Origin: Hymenobacter radiodurans
GTDB lineage: Bacteria; Bacteroidota; Bacteroidia; Cytophagales; Hymenobacteraceae
DNA length: 64,000 bases
Direction: 5' to 3'
Assembly: GCF_004355185.1 (NCBI RefSeq)
Contig: NZ_CP037922.1
Coordinates: forward strand, 1,054,001-1,118,000
The stretch's first letter is position 1, and the number at the start of each line of letters is the position of its first letter. The notes below the pieces were generated by a model. It ran no database searches. It saw only the letters and a program-made list of their open reading frames with translations, and was not told the DNA's origin. This document shows positions 57,039 through 64,000 of the stretch, one piece after another. A program made the translations under genes and the position numbers.

Positions 57039-58099
57039 TTACCGTGGTACTTCAATCTGCTGCATAATCTGTTTCACAACTTCATCCGGGGTGCCGCCTT
57101 CCATCTCGCGCTCGGGGGTGAGTTGAATCCGATGGCGCAAAACAGGAGCTGCCAGAAACTGTACATCCTCGGGCGTTACGAAGTCGCGGCCACGCAGGGC
57201 GGCTAAGGCTTTAGCGCCGTTGAGCAGGGCCAGCGAAGCGCGAGGCGAAGCACCCAGGTAGAGGGCTTTGTGCGCGCGGGTCTGACCGACAAGGCGAGCA
57301 ATATAGTCGAGAAGCTTCGGCTCTACATGCTGCTGCCGAACCTGCTGGCGCAGCTGCGCAATATCGGTGGCGGAAAGAACTGGCTGAACCGCTTCCAATG
57401 GTGTGCCACCAAACCCGGCATGATGCCCCTGCAGAATGGCTACTTCCTGCTCCAGATTAGGATAGCCAACACTTATCTTAAATAGAAAACGGTCGAGTTG
57501 GGCTTCCGGCAGACGATAAGTGCCTTCTTGCTCAATCGGGTTTTGAGTGGCTAACACCAGAAACGGCTCCTGCATGGGGTAGGTCACGCCGTCTTGGGTG
57601 ATGTGATGCTCTTCCATTACCTCAAATAATGCCGCCTGCGTCTTAGCTGGGGCACGATTGATTTCGTCGATGAGCACAATGCTGGCGAAAATGGGACCAG
57701 GACGAAATTCGAATTCAGCCTTATTGGGGCGGAAAACGGAAGTGCCCAGCACATCTGAAGGCATCAGATCGGGCGTAAACTGCAGGCGGCTGAAAGGCAC
57801 ATCGAGGGTGCGGGCCAGTAGCTTGGCGGTGAGCGTTTTGGCTACACCAGGCATGCCTTCCAGCAGAACATGGCCATCGGCCAGTAAGGCAGTGAGCAGC
57901 AACTCTACCACCGCCTCTTGCCCCACGATAACCTTACCCAACTCCCGGCGAACAGCCTCAGCGCTGCTGCTCAAATGACTGAAGTCGCTGCGGGGGTAAA
58001 TACTGGGTTTGGCTCAACCGCTGGGAGGGTAGTGGGGGGCAAATTTTCTGCTGGAGCCGAAGCGGCACTAGAGGTCGGGGAGAACGATTCTGATTCCAT
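57039..58099 (-). CDS. MoxR-family AAA+ ATPase (N-terminus frame-broken as read)
   Basis: 353 residues if repaired. Walker A GMPGVAKT (~residues 81-88), Walker B IVLIDEINRAPAKTQAALFEVMEEH and sensor region VLATQNPIEQEGTYRLPEAQLDRFL. The core (from codon TTG at 57974) is open, but the ATG at 58099 (MESESFSPTSSAASAPAENL) is in another frame. One more C in the C5 at 57992-57996 gives PVFTPRSDFSHLSSSAEAVR, then RELGKVIVGQ, the expected MoxR N-terminus. MoxR enzymes help assemble or activate metal- or envelope-related proteins; here the partners are DUF58, DUF4350 and DUF4129 proteins. Confidence 0.9.
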
Positions 58100-58203
58100 G
58101 AAAGGATTTGGGAAGAATATGTAGCGGCTAAGCTTTTAACACGATAAGCTCCTGCGCGATTAGATGGTTATATACCTCGATTTGTTGGTAACTCACAACA
58201 TAA

Positions 58204-59478
58204 CTACCGGCTCATGCGCCGAAACTCGCTAATGGCATGACTCAGTTGAAGTAACTGATGATCTGATACTTGTGGCGCGGTCCGAGTAAAGTTAATCAGG
58301 CGCAGTAGCTTGTCGACAGCCTCGCGCGTCACCCCGGACTTATGAGCTAGTCGTTCCCTGAAATGCTCGTCGTTGAGGTCTAGCTCGGGCTCGTGAAAGC
58401 GGGTGCGCAGGTATTCCAAAAACAAGTTTATCTTCTTGTCTGCCAGTTGGGTGTGGTCGTTTCCCTGACGGTAAAGCGCCGCTACCGTGTGAGTGAAAAG
58501 CAGCGTCGTATTGGGCAAAGGCTTGAGGATGGGAATAATGCGTTGGCGGCGCTTGGCCTCAAAAAAGATAAATAACAAACTACCAATACACGTCAGGTAA
58601 AAGGCCGCGCGCAACGCCGGATAGCGGAGCAGCACCCCTAGTAAGGATTTGCCCCCTAAGCGGCCCTGCTTCTGATATTCGTCCCACCAGGCCGGTCGCT
58701 CGGCGGGCAGATGGGAGAGGCTAGCAAAGGCGAAATCGCTGGTTTGAGGGCTAAGTACAAAGACGTTGGTAAACGCAATGGGTACCGAACACAGGTAAAA
58801 ATGCCCCCCACCGTGCGCAACGCGTACCAGGACCGGGCGCCGCCGCTCATCACTAGCCAGCACGGTTGCTCCGGGCGGCAGACTATCGGTTACGAACCGC
58901 GTAGCCGCCAAGGTAGCAGGGTAGCGAAACCGACGAAGTGGTGCTAAGCCCGGCGTTTGAAAGCGCAACGTCACGGAGTCGGGCCGAACGGCAATAGAGT
59001 CAGATTGGCTGTCTGTCCTGAAGTGTGGGCGAAAGCTGAGAGCTTCGGCCGTGTCGAAGTGCAGGGTGTCGCGTAAGTCGCGGTCAAATTCCTCGGCCGC
59101 AATAAAGACATCATTGCCCTGAGCCACAAAGCGCAGCAGCGCGTGCGCATCCAATGAATCGAGGCGAAAAGTAGGTTGAATGAACACGTAGGAAGCTGCT
59201 GCCCTTCTGGCATTTGCCTTCCCCGAATTCCTTTTAGATTGTTTTGCTTGCCAAGCAGTTAGCTGGTTAAATATGGGTTCTCGCACCGTCTGCACGGAGT
59301 CGCGTAGTAGGTCGGGCAATAAGTCATAGAGGGCGTAGGTGCCGTAAGGAATCTTGTCGCGGTTAATGAACGTCTGGGTACGGTCTGCTGGCTTTGGCCG
59401 GTAATAATCGACGGCTATGTATATGCCAAACAGAACTAGAAGTCCCAGCAGATACAGTTGAAATTGACGATTTTTCAT
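58204..59478 (-). CDS. DUF4350-domain membrane protein
   Basis: 424 residues from the ATG at 59478 (MKNRQFQLYLLGLLVLFGIY). One N-terminal helix, a long extracytoplasmic domain (NRDKIPYGTYALYDLLPDL, VFIAAEEFDRDLRDTL), a second helix around 310 (AAFYLTCIGSLLFIFF) and a cytosolic tail. The pattern fits DUF4350 proteins of the MoxR cluster. Its ATG overlaps the stop of the DUF4129 gene (ATGA), so they are translationally coupled. Confidence 0.88.
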   Translation of the reverse strand: MKNRQFQLYLLGLLVLFGIYIAVDYYRPKPADRTQTFINRDKIPYGTYALYDLLPDLLRDSVQTVREPIFNQLTAWQAKQSKRNSGKANARRAAASYVFIQPTFRLDSLDAHALLRFVAQGNDVFIAAEEFDRDLRDTLHFDTAEALSFRPHFRTDSQSDSIAVRPDSVTLRFQTPGLAPLRRFRYPATLAATRFVTDSLPPGATVLASDERRRPVLVRVAHGGGHFYLCSVPIAFTNVFVLSPQTSDFAFASLSHLPAERPAWWDEYQKQGRLGGKSLLGVLLRYPALRAAFYLTCIGSLLFIFFEAKRRQRIIPILKPLPNTTLLFTHTVAALYRQGNDHTQLADKKINLFLEYLRTRFHEPELDLNDEHFRERLAHKSGVTREAVDKLLRLINFTRTAPQVSDHQLLQLSHAISEFRRMSR

Positions 59479-60200
59479 CGGGCGACAGTCTGAGGTACTT
59501 TCGTAATCAGGCCTACCTGGGCGGCGCGCACCTCGGCGTACTGGGCCGGGCTCAACTCCCATTCCCCATACCATGCGTACTCAAACTGCCTGGCCACTGT
59601 AATAAAAGCGGGCCGTAAGGCGTTGGGGGGCATTTCTGCGATGTAATCTGCGTTGGTTTTCTCCGGTCGCCAGTCAAGCAAGCCACGGTCGGTGAGTTGC
59701 TTCAATACACTCAGAAAACCCAGGCGCACTGCTAGGCGGTAGTTACCCGATTCTTCAGCGGCCGCCAACCGGGCCATGAAGTCGGGAGCGTAGATATCAT
59801 CGGCCTCCGCAGTGTAGGAAAGGGTAGCCCGACGGGGTGCCCGACCAAATGCGCCCGTAAGATCGACCTGCAACAGACGTAGCACAATGAACACAAACGC
59901 TGCTAAAAAGCCGCCGTAGATGATATAGCGCCAGCCGTTTTTATAAGCAGGTGTTTGGTACCAATTGCTTATCCAACGCAGAAAGCGCCGCCATAGCGAT
60001 TGGCTGGTATCGACAACGGGTGCTTCTTCCTCATACTGTAGCTCACGCTGCTGTCGTAGTGCTTGCAGGCGCGCCTGAGCCGGCCGCCGTACCTGCACAC
60101 CATTAACAGCGGAATCTACTGGCTGAAGGGCGCGCGGGGTTGCCAGTAGTGGCCGCAGCACCAACAGACTCAACAGCAAAAAGATAGCCCGAAGCGACAA
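59475..60200 (-). CDS. DUF4129-domain protein
   Basis: 241 residues from a TTG at 60200; no ATG is available after the preceding stop in this frame. Signal-like N-terminus (LRAIFLLLSLLVLRPLLA), one membrane helix in the middle (YIIYGGFLAAFVFIVLRLL) and a C-terminal domain with GNYRLAVRLGFLSVLKQLTDRGLLDWRPEKTN, the DUF4129 signature. A common member of MoxR/DUF58 clusters and of unknown function. A G6 motif copy (60244) lies in the leader. Confidence 0.85.
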   Translation of the reverse strand: MSLRAIFLLLSLLVLRPLLATPRALQPVDSAVNGVQVRRPAQARLQALRQQRELQYEEEAPVVDTSQSLWRRFLRWISNWYQTPAYKNGWRYIIYGGFLAAFVFIVLRLLQVDLTGAFGRAPRRATLSYTAEADDIYAPDFMARLAAAEESGNYRLAVRLGFLSVLKQLTDRGLLDWRPEKTNADYIAEMPPNALRPAFITVARQFEYAWYGEWELSPAQYAEVRAAQVGLITKVPQTVAR

Positions 60201-60253
60201 GGAGCAGAAGTAAAATAATGGCGCTGAAAATCAGTGAAATTTGCCCCCCAGCA

Positions 60254-61264
60254 TTAGTATTCGCCCTCTTCTTCGGCGCGGTAACGTGCGGCGGCCACAG
60301 GCTGATCTGCCACGGCCGGTTGCCCAATGCGGCCCACCAGTCTATGTAGCCCTTCGCCCTCTTTGCGCTCTACCAAGTTGAAATACTGAAAAGCAATAGC
60401 CAGAAATAGCAACGGGTAAAGCATCATCAGGGCCATTGAACTCACCGTGTTTACGGCCACCACGAGCAGAGCATTGGGGGATGCAGCGTCCGGTGTGATA
60501 ATAGACGTTATGTTGAGGAACGATTGGGGAATGAAAAATACGATAGCCATCATTCCAATAATCAAGAGCATGACCATAATCAGCCCAAACGTAGACCACC
60601 ACTTACCCCATACAAGGTAGAAGCACCGGCGCAACGTGGCAAAAAAACCGAGCTCCTCTCGCACCCAAATAATGTGAAACAGGCTTAAGCTAAACATTAC
60701 ATAGAATGTAGCTATGTAGGCTACAGGCAAAAGCAACCCCGCCATCGACCCCAATACGGATAATAATCCGAATACCCCTAGAATCGGCAAAGTCGCGGCT
60801 ATCATCACTACCGCCAGGCCAAGCGTAGCGAGCAGTGTACCAAAGAATCGGCGGCGCACGAGCGCCCATACATCTGCCACTTCGATGTCAGCAGCTGAAT
60901 CAGCTTTCGACAAGGTAAGCGTCATGTAGCCGTAAGTAGTCAGAATAAGCAGCATGAAAGTTAAAAGGCTACCTAAAATAGCCAATACATACTCCGGGCT
61001 ACCTATAAAGTCTACTAGTGGGGCCATAGACGCGTTCCCAGTTTTAGCAGCAGTTTTTACCTGCTGCATATACAGCTGCAAGCGTGATTGCATCAGTCCT
61101 GCCCCTATGCCACTTAGCAACGCCGCAGGCAGCACGATATACAGCATGCACTTGCCAAAGGGGCGAAAATGGGCTCGAACGAAGTCAAAAGATGCTTCGA
61201 TTTTTTGGCCGAAATCGCGCTCTTTCAGGAAGTCGGCTGGTTGAGTAAAGGCAAGACGAGGCAT
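60254..61264 (-). CDS. Multi-pass membrane protein of the MoxR cluster
   Basis: 336 residues from the ATG at 61264 (MPRLAFTQPADFLKERDFGQ). Cytosolic N-terminus, then about five to six helices (MLYIVLPAALLSGIGAGLM, YVLAILGSLLTFMLLILTTYGYMTL, TLLATLGLAVVMIAATLPIL, LPVAYIATFYVMFSLSLFHII, and more). It resembles the hypothetical membrane protein usually found between SpoIIM-like and DUF4129 genes in Cytophagales. No enzymatic motif seen. Confidence 0.8.
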   Translation of the reverse strand: MPRLAFTQPADFLKERDFGQKIEASFDFVRAHFRPFGKCMLYIVLPAALLSGIGAGLMQSRLQLYMQQVKTAAKTGNASMAPLVDFIGSPEYVLAILGSLLTFMLLILTTYGYMTLTLSKADSAADIEVADVWALVRRRFFGTLLATLGLAVVMIAATLPILGVFGLLSVLGSMAGLLLPVAYIATFYVMFSLSLFHIIWVREELGFFATLRRCFYLVWGKWWSTFGLIMVMLLIIGMMAIVFFIPQSFLNITSIITPDAASPNALLVVAVNTVSSMALMMLYPLLFLAIAFQYFNLVERKEGEGLHRLVGRIGQPAVADQPVAAARYRAEEEGEY

Positions 61265-61284
61265 AATAGAAAAAGATAACAGAG

Positions 61285-62238
61285 TCAGATAACGCGGTCG
61301 GTACGCCGGTGTAGCCACCACGGATAGACCACGAAGTAGCCCAGAATAAAGGTTAAGGAACCTCCAATGATGAGCAGGCTTAGCGCCAGTGGCATCTCGG
61401 TATGACGGGTCACGAAGCTTTCCAAAAAGCCGGCCACTACAAAAATCGGGACCAGGCCCAGGGCTAGCTTCAGGCCGTCGCGGGCACCCCGCCGGAAGGA
61501 ATCAGCGCGCGAGTAGGTGCCCGGAAACAACAGGCTGTTGCCCATCACAAAGCCCGCCCCACCAGCCAGCACAATGGCCGAGATTTCCAGGGTGCCGTGA
61601 ATCCAGATGGTCAGCACCGACTGTGCGCCTACGCCCTGGGCAAAAAAGAAATACTGGAAAGCGCCCAGCATTACACCATTCGTGAACAGCGACCAGGCCG
61701 TACCGAAGGAAAGGAGCGCGCCCATGGCAAAAGTGCGTAAGGCCACGAAAATGTTATTGCCTGTAATCATCAAAAACATCTCGGTTTGGCCCATACTCTT
61801 GTACACGGCCATCGGGTCGCCCCGGCGGATGTTGTTGAGGGTCTGGTTCACGTACTGGTCACCCAGGATCAGGCGCACAAACGTGTCGTCATAAGCTGCC
61901 GACAAAGTCCCGATGGCCGCCGACAGGCAAAAGAAAGCTAGGGCCCATAGTAGCGGCCGATGCGAGCGAGCCACTAGCAAGGGTAACTCAAGTCGCCAAA
62001 ACCGCCCAAAACGGCCGGTATTCTCCTTTTTGTTTTTGTATAACGCTTGGTGTAGCTTGCCCGTCAGCTCATTCAGGTACTGCGTGGTCGTGGAGTCGGG
62101 GTAGAAAGTACGCGCGTACGATAGATCGTCGGTGAGTTCTACAAAGCGCGCCGCCAGCTCATCCGGATCGGTGGTGGGCTGACTGGTATAGCGTTGCCAC
62201 TTCTGGGTATTTTGCCGCAAAAAAACCGCTTCACGCAT
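61285..62238 (-). CDS. SpoIIM-family (DUF95) membrane protein
   Basis: 317 residues from the ATG at 62238 (MREAVFLRQNTQKWQRY). Cytosolic helical N-terminus (VELTDDLSYARTFYPDS), then a multi-pass membrane domain with FTNGVMLGAFQYFF, TIWIHGTLEISAIVLAGGAGFVMG and a basic C-terminus. It is homologous to stage II sporulation protein M, but members here serve non-sporulating bacteria. First gene of the cluster; the -7-like element 62311-62318 lies in its leader. Confidence 0.9.
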   Translation of the reverse strand: MREAVFLRQNTQKWQRYTSQPTTDPDELAARFVELTDDLSYARTFYPDSTTTQYLNELTGKLHQALYKNKKENTGRFGRFWRLELPLLVARSHRPLLWALAFFCLSAAIGTLSAAYDDTFVRLILGDQYVNQTLNNIRRGDPMAVYKSMGQTEMFLMITGNNIFVALRTFAMGALLSFGTAWSLFTNGVMLGAFQYFFFAQGVGAQSVLTIWIHGTLEISAIVLAGGAGFVMGNSLLFPGTYSRADSFRRGARDGLKLALGLVPIFVVAGFLESFVTRHTEMPLALSLLIIGGSLTFILGYFVVYPWWLHRRTDRVI

Positions 62239-62310
62239 ACTGGTTAAAGGGCAGCTAAAGAGAAAGTAAGAATAGTTGGAAGCGGCAACACGCGGCGGCG
62301 GGCACTCTGG

Positions 62311-62318
62311 CAAATATA
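62311..62318 (-). promoter_or_regulatory. Candidate -7 element TATATTTG for the MoxR cluster
   Basis: On the minus strand TATATTTG fits TAnnTTTG, 73 bases before the SpoIIM-like ATG. The -33 box is not clear. The divergent RDD gene starts 58 bases to the right, so both promoters share this short region. Confidence 0.45.
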
Positions 62319-62375
62319 TTGATTATCATCAGCGGGCCGTACGGACGGTGCCTGTTGTTTTGCACTTTTTTTAGC

Positions 62376-63113
62376 ATGCGCACCATTCAGGTTCAAACCC
62401 CCCAGAACGTCACCGTCGAGTATGAAATCGGGGGCATTGGCGACCGCATCTTGGCGGCCCTCATCGATTACCTTGTCCTCTTCGTTTGGGGAGTAGTGTG
62501 CTTTGGGGTCGGAGCAGTGTTGCTGAGGACAGCATCAATCTCAAAAGCTGGAAATAGCTTAACGGTATTCTTAATTGCTTTTCTGGTCGGGATTCCATGG
62601 GTGTTTTATCACCTGCTCAGCGAAATATTCCTGAATGGCCAAAGCATCGGTAAGCGTGCCCGCGACCTAAAAGTTATTCGCCTTGATGGCACCCAGCCTG
62701 GCCTGGGTGACTATTTCTTGCGCTGGCTCCTGCGCCTGATTGATATCAGCCTGATGTCGGGCGCGGTGGCGGTTATCACCATTCTGATTAATGGTAAAGG
62801 CCAACGCCTCGGCGACCTGGCGGCTGGCACTACCGTCGTGCGCGTTAAAGCCAGTACACGGCTGGATGAAACCATCATGCTGCCCGATGCTAACTATCAG
62901 GTAGTATTTCCGCAGGCGGCTAGTCTCACTCCCGAAGATATTACGCTTATTCGGCAGCTCTTTCAGCAAGGCATGCAGCGTCAGAACTATCTGCTAATTA
63001 ATGAAGTAGCCAATAAAGTAAAGAGCATAGCGGGAATCAGAACCGATTTACAGGATGAGCCTTTCCTACGCACCGTGCTCCGCGACTACGCCCACCTGCT
63101 AAATCAGGTATAA
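62376..63113 (+). CDS. RDD-family membrane protein
   Basis: 245 residues from the ATG at 62376 (MRTIQVQTPQNVTVEYEIGG). RDD domain: first Asp region GDRILAALIDYLVLF, then NGQSIGKRARDLKVIRLDGTQPG and GQRLGDLAAGTTVVRVK. About four helices, then a ~60-residue cytosolic tail. RDD proteins often adjoin SpoIIM/MoxR clusters, here divergently; role unknown (transport or envelope stress are proposals). A G6 motif copy (63121) lies just past its stop. Confidence 0.9.
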   Translation: MRTIQVQTPQNVTVEYEIGGIGDRILAALIDYLVLFVWGVVCFGVGAVLLRTASISKAGNSLTVFLIAFLVGIPWVFYHLLSEIFLNGQSIGKRARDLKVIRLDGTQPGLGDYFLRWLLRLIDISLMSGAVAVITILINGKGQRLGDLAAGTTVVRVKASTRLDETIMLPDANYQVVFPQAASLTPEDITLIRQLFQQGMQRQNYLLINEVANKVKSIAGIRTDLQDEPFLRTVLRDYAHLLNQV

Positions 63114-63226
63114 GCTGGCTGGGGGGCTTTTTAGCAAACCACCTGACGTCATCAAGCACCTGGCGAAAGAGGGAATGATTTAGGTTAATTATCATAACTG
63201 TTACCAGCCAGATACACTTGGTATAT

Positions 63227-63280
63227 ATCCTAGTAAAAAAGCCCCCAGAGACGTTTCTGGGGGGGCTTTTTTGCTAGGAT
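63227..63280. terminator. Bidirectional terminator with uneven G/C arms
   Basis: ATCCTAG, A-run, GCCCCCAGA, loop, TTCTGGGGGGGC, T-run, CTAGGAT. The outer seven-base arms also pair, giving a very long stem. The left arm has C5 while the right has G7, unlike the other family members. It lies between the convergent RDD and nitrilase genes. Confidence 0.88.
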
Positions 63281-63291
63281 GTCAGCAGAAG

Positions 63292-64000
63292 CTAGCCGGC
63301 TGCAATAGCTCTGCGCTTGCTCGTACGGGGTGCGCGCTCTTCGCCTTGGCTAAGCAATTCGTCATCGCGCTCGGCTTTTTTCACCACCCAGCTTACTGAA
63401 TACAAATCCTTGCGACGGTCGCGGAGGTTACGCACGGCGCCGCTGCTGTTCAGGTCTTTGAGCAAGTCGAGGTCGAGGTCAGCAATGAGGGTCATCTCGG
63501 TGTTTGGCGTTGCCTCGGCCACAATGGCATCATGAGGGAAGGCAAAGTCGGAGGGACTAAACACGGCCGATTGCGAATACTGAATATCCATGTTCTCAAC
63601 GCGGGGCAAGTTGCCCACGGAGCCTGTAATGGCTACATAGCACTCATTTTCGATGGCACGCGCCTGCGAACAGAGCCGCACCCGCTGATAAGCATTCTTG
63701 GTATCGGTCCAGAAAGGCACAAATAGGATTTTCATGCCCTCATCGGAAAGCATGCGAGCCAGTTCGGGAAATTCTACGTCGTAGCAAACGAGGATGCCAA
63801 TTTTGCCAAAGTCAGTATCGAAGCACTTTAGCTTATCGCCGCCACGCATACCCCAATAGCTGGCTTCGTCGGGTGTTACGTGGAGCTTATACTGCTCGTC
63901 CATGGTGCCATCGCGGCGACAGAGGAAAGCCACGTTGTACAGCTTGCCATCTTCGTACACGGGCATGGATCCAGCCACGATATTGATGTTGTAGCTTACT
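63292..64000 (-). CDS. Carbon-nitrogen hydrolase (nitrilase superfamily), C-terminal part; likely GNAT-nitrilase fusion
   Basis: Partial: the frame is open to the window edge (VSYNINIVAGSMP) and the N-terminus is outside. The nitrilase fold is clear: the lysine region LHVTPDEASYWG (proposed catalytic Lys in YKLHVT), the nucleophile Cys in IGILVCYDVEFPELARML, and ITGSVGNLPRVENMD. The tail DLDLDLLKDLNSSGAVRNLRDRRKDLYSVSW is the kind seen in Bacteroidota proteins that fuse an N-terminal GNAT acetyltransferase to this domain, so the missing part may be a GNAT domain. Substrate unknown. Confidence 0.88.
   Translation of the reverse strand, partial: VSYNINIVAGSMPVYEDGKLYNVAFLCRRDGTMDEQYKLHVTPDEASYWGMRGGDKLKCFDTDFGKIGILVCYDVEFPELARMLSDEGMKILFVPFWTDTKNAYQRVRLCSQARAIENECYVAITGSVGNLPRVENMDIQYSQSAVFSPSDFAFPHDAIVAEATPNTEMTLIADLDLDLLKDLNSSGAVRNLRDRRKDLYSVSWVVKKAERDDELLSQGEERAPRTSKRRAIAAG

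Noticed and set aside
7370..57996. Programmed ribosomal frameshifting at G-runs
   Set aside because: Nine unrelated genes would all need it, with no shared stimulator or heptamer; homopolymer loss explains them more simply.
60103..60327. 74-codon minus-strand frame with a signal-like stretch before DUF4129
   Set aside because: It overlaps the 3' end of the neighbouring membrane gene and the DUF4129 start; the DUF4129 frame has its own signal-like N-terminus, so I treat this as leader.
1..64000. CRISPR arrays, tRNA/rRNA genes, insertion sequences, prophage
   Set aside because: Looked for in all intergenic regions; none seen.

Overview
The window looks like chromosome from a Bacteroidota species of the Cytophagales, most like Hymenobacter. 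The evidence is a SusC/SusD pair, an alternative complex III (Act) operon joined to caa3-type cytochrome oxidase genes, GSCFA and DUF255 proteins, an rpsF-rpsR-rplI operon, a lack of Shine-Dalgarno sites, and promoters of the TTTG-N19-TAnnTTTG kind. No tRNA, rRNA, CRISPR, prophage or insertion sequence was seen.

Layout. 0.4-4.9 kb: SusC/SusD outer-membrane uptake pair. 4.9-7 kb: SPFH protein and two small hypotheticals. 7.3-11.3 kb: Tat-exported molybdenum aldehyde oxidoreductase (PaoABC-like). 11.3-20.1 kb: DUF2721 protein, CocE/NonD hydrolase, M14 carboxypeptidase, a lysine-rich exported protein, QueA, a lipoprotein-like methyltransferase and a small lipoprotein. 20.2-28.2 kb, all minus strand: PriA, a DUF255 thioredoxin-like protein, a GSCFA protein, and L9/S18/S6. 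28.7-45.8 kb, all plus strand: ActABCDEF, cytochrome oxidase subunits II and I, heme A synthase, heme O synthase, two subunit III proteins, subunit IV, SCO, a DUF420 (CtaM-like) protein and a small CxxC membrane protein. This is an almost complete menaquinol-to-oxygen respiratory module with its assembly factors, and it is visibly AT-richer than its flanks. 45.9-55.4 kb: a large NtrY-like histidine kinase, a large outer-membrane protein and a GH20 hexosaminidase. 55.6-63.1 kb: a minus-strand cluster SpoIIM-like / membrane protein / DUF4129 / DUF4350 / MoxR ATPase / DUF58, with a divergent RDD protein. The right edge holds the C-terminal part of a nitrilase-superfamily protein.

Two features cut across the annotation. 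First, a short DNA motif, TGGGGGGC followed by an A/T run (for example CTGGGGGGCAAATTT, CTGGGGGGCATTTT, TGGGGGGCTTTTT), occurs about 34 times with six G and about 11 more times with five. It lies in all reading frames and on both strands, with G on the plus strand about three times as often. The same core, as an inverted pair, forms six near-identical terminators. I know of no description of this motif.

Second, nine genes are broken by what looks like loss of exactly one G (or C) from a homopolymer, usually a G6 read as G5, in five cases inside a good copy of this motif. Adding one base restores each family sequence. PriA and the oxidase assembly gene are among them. The simplest explanation is a homopolymer under-call in the source sequence; slippage in the living population is the alternative.
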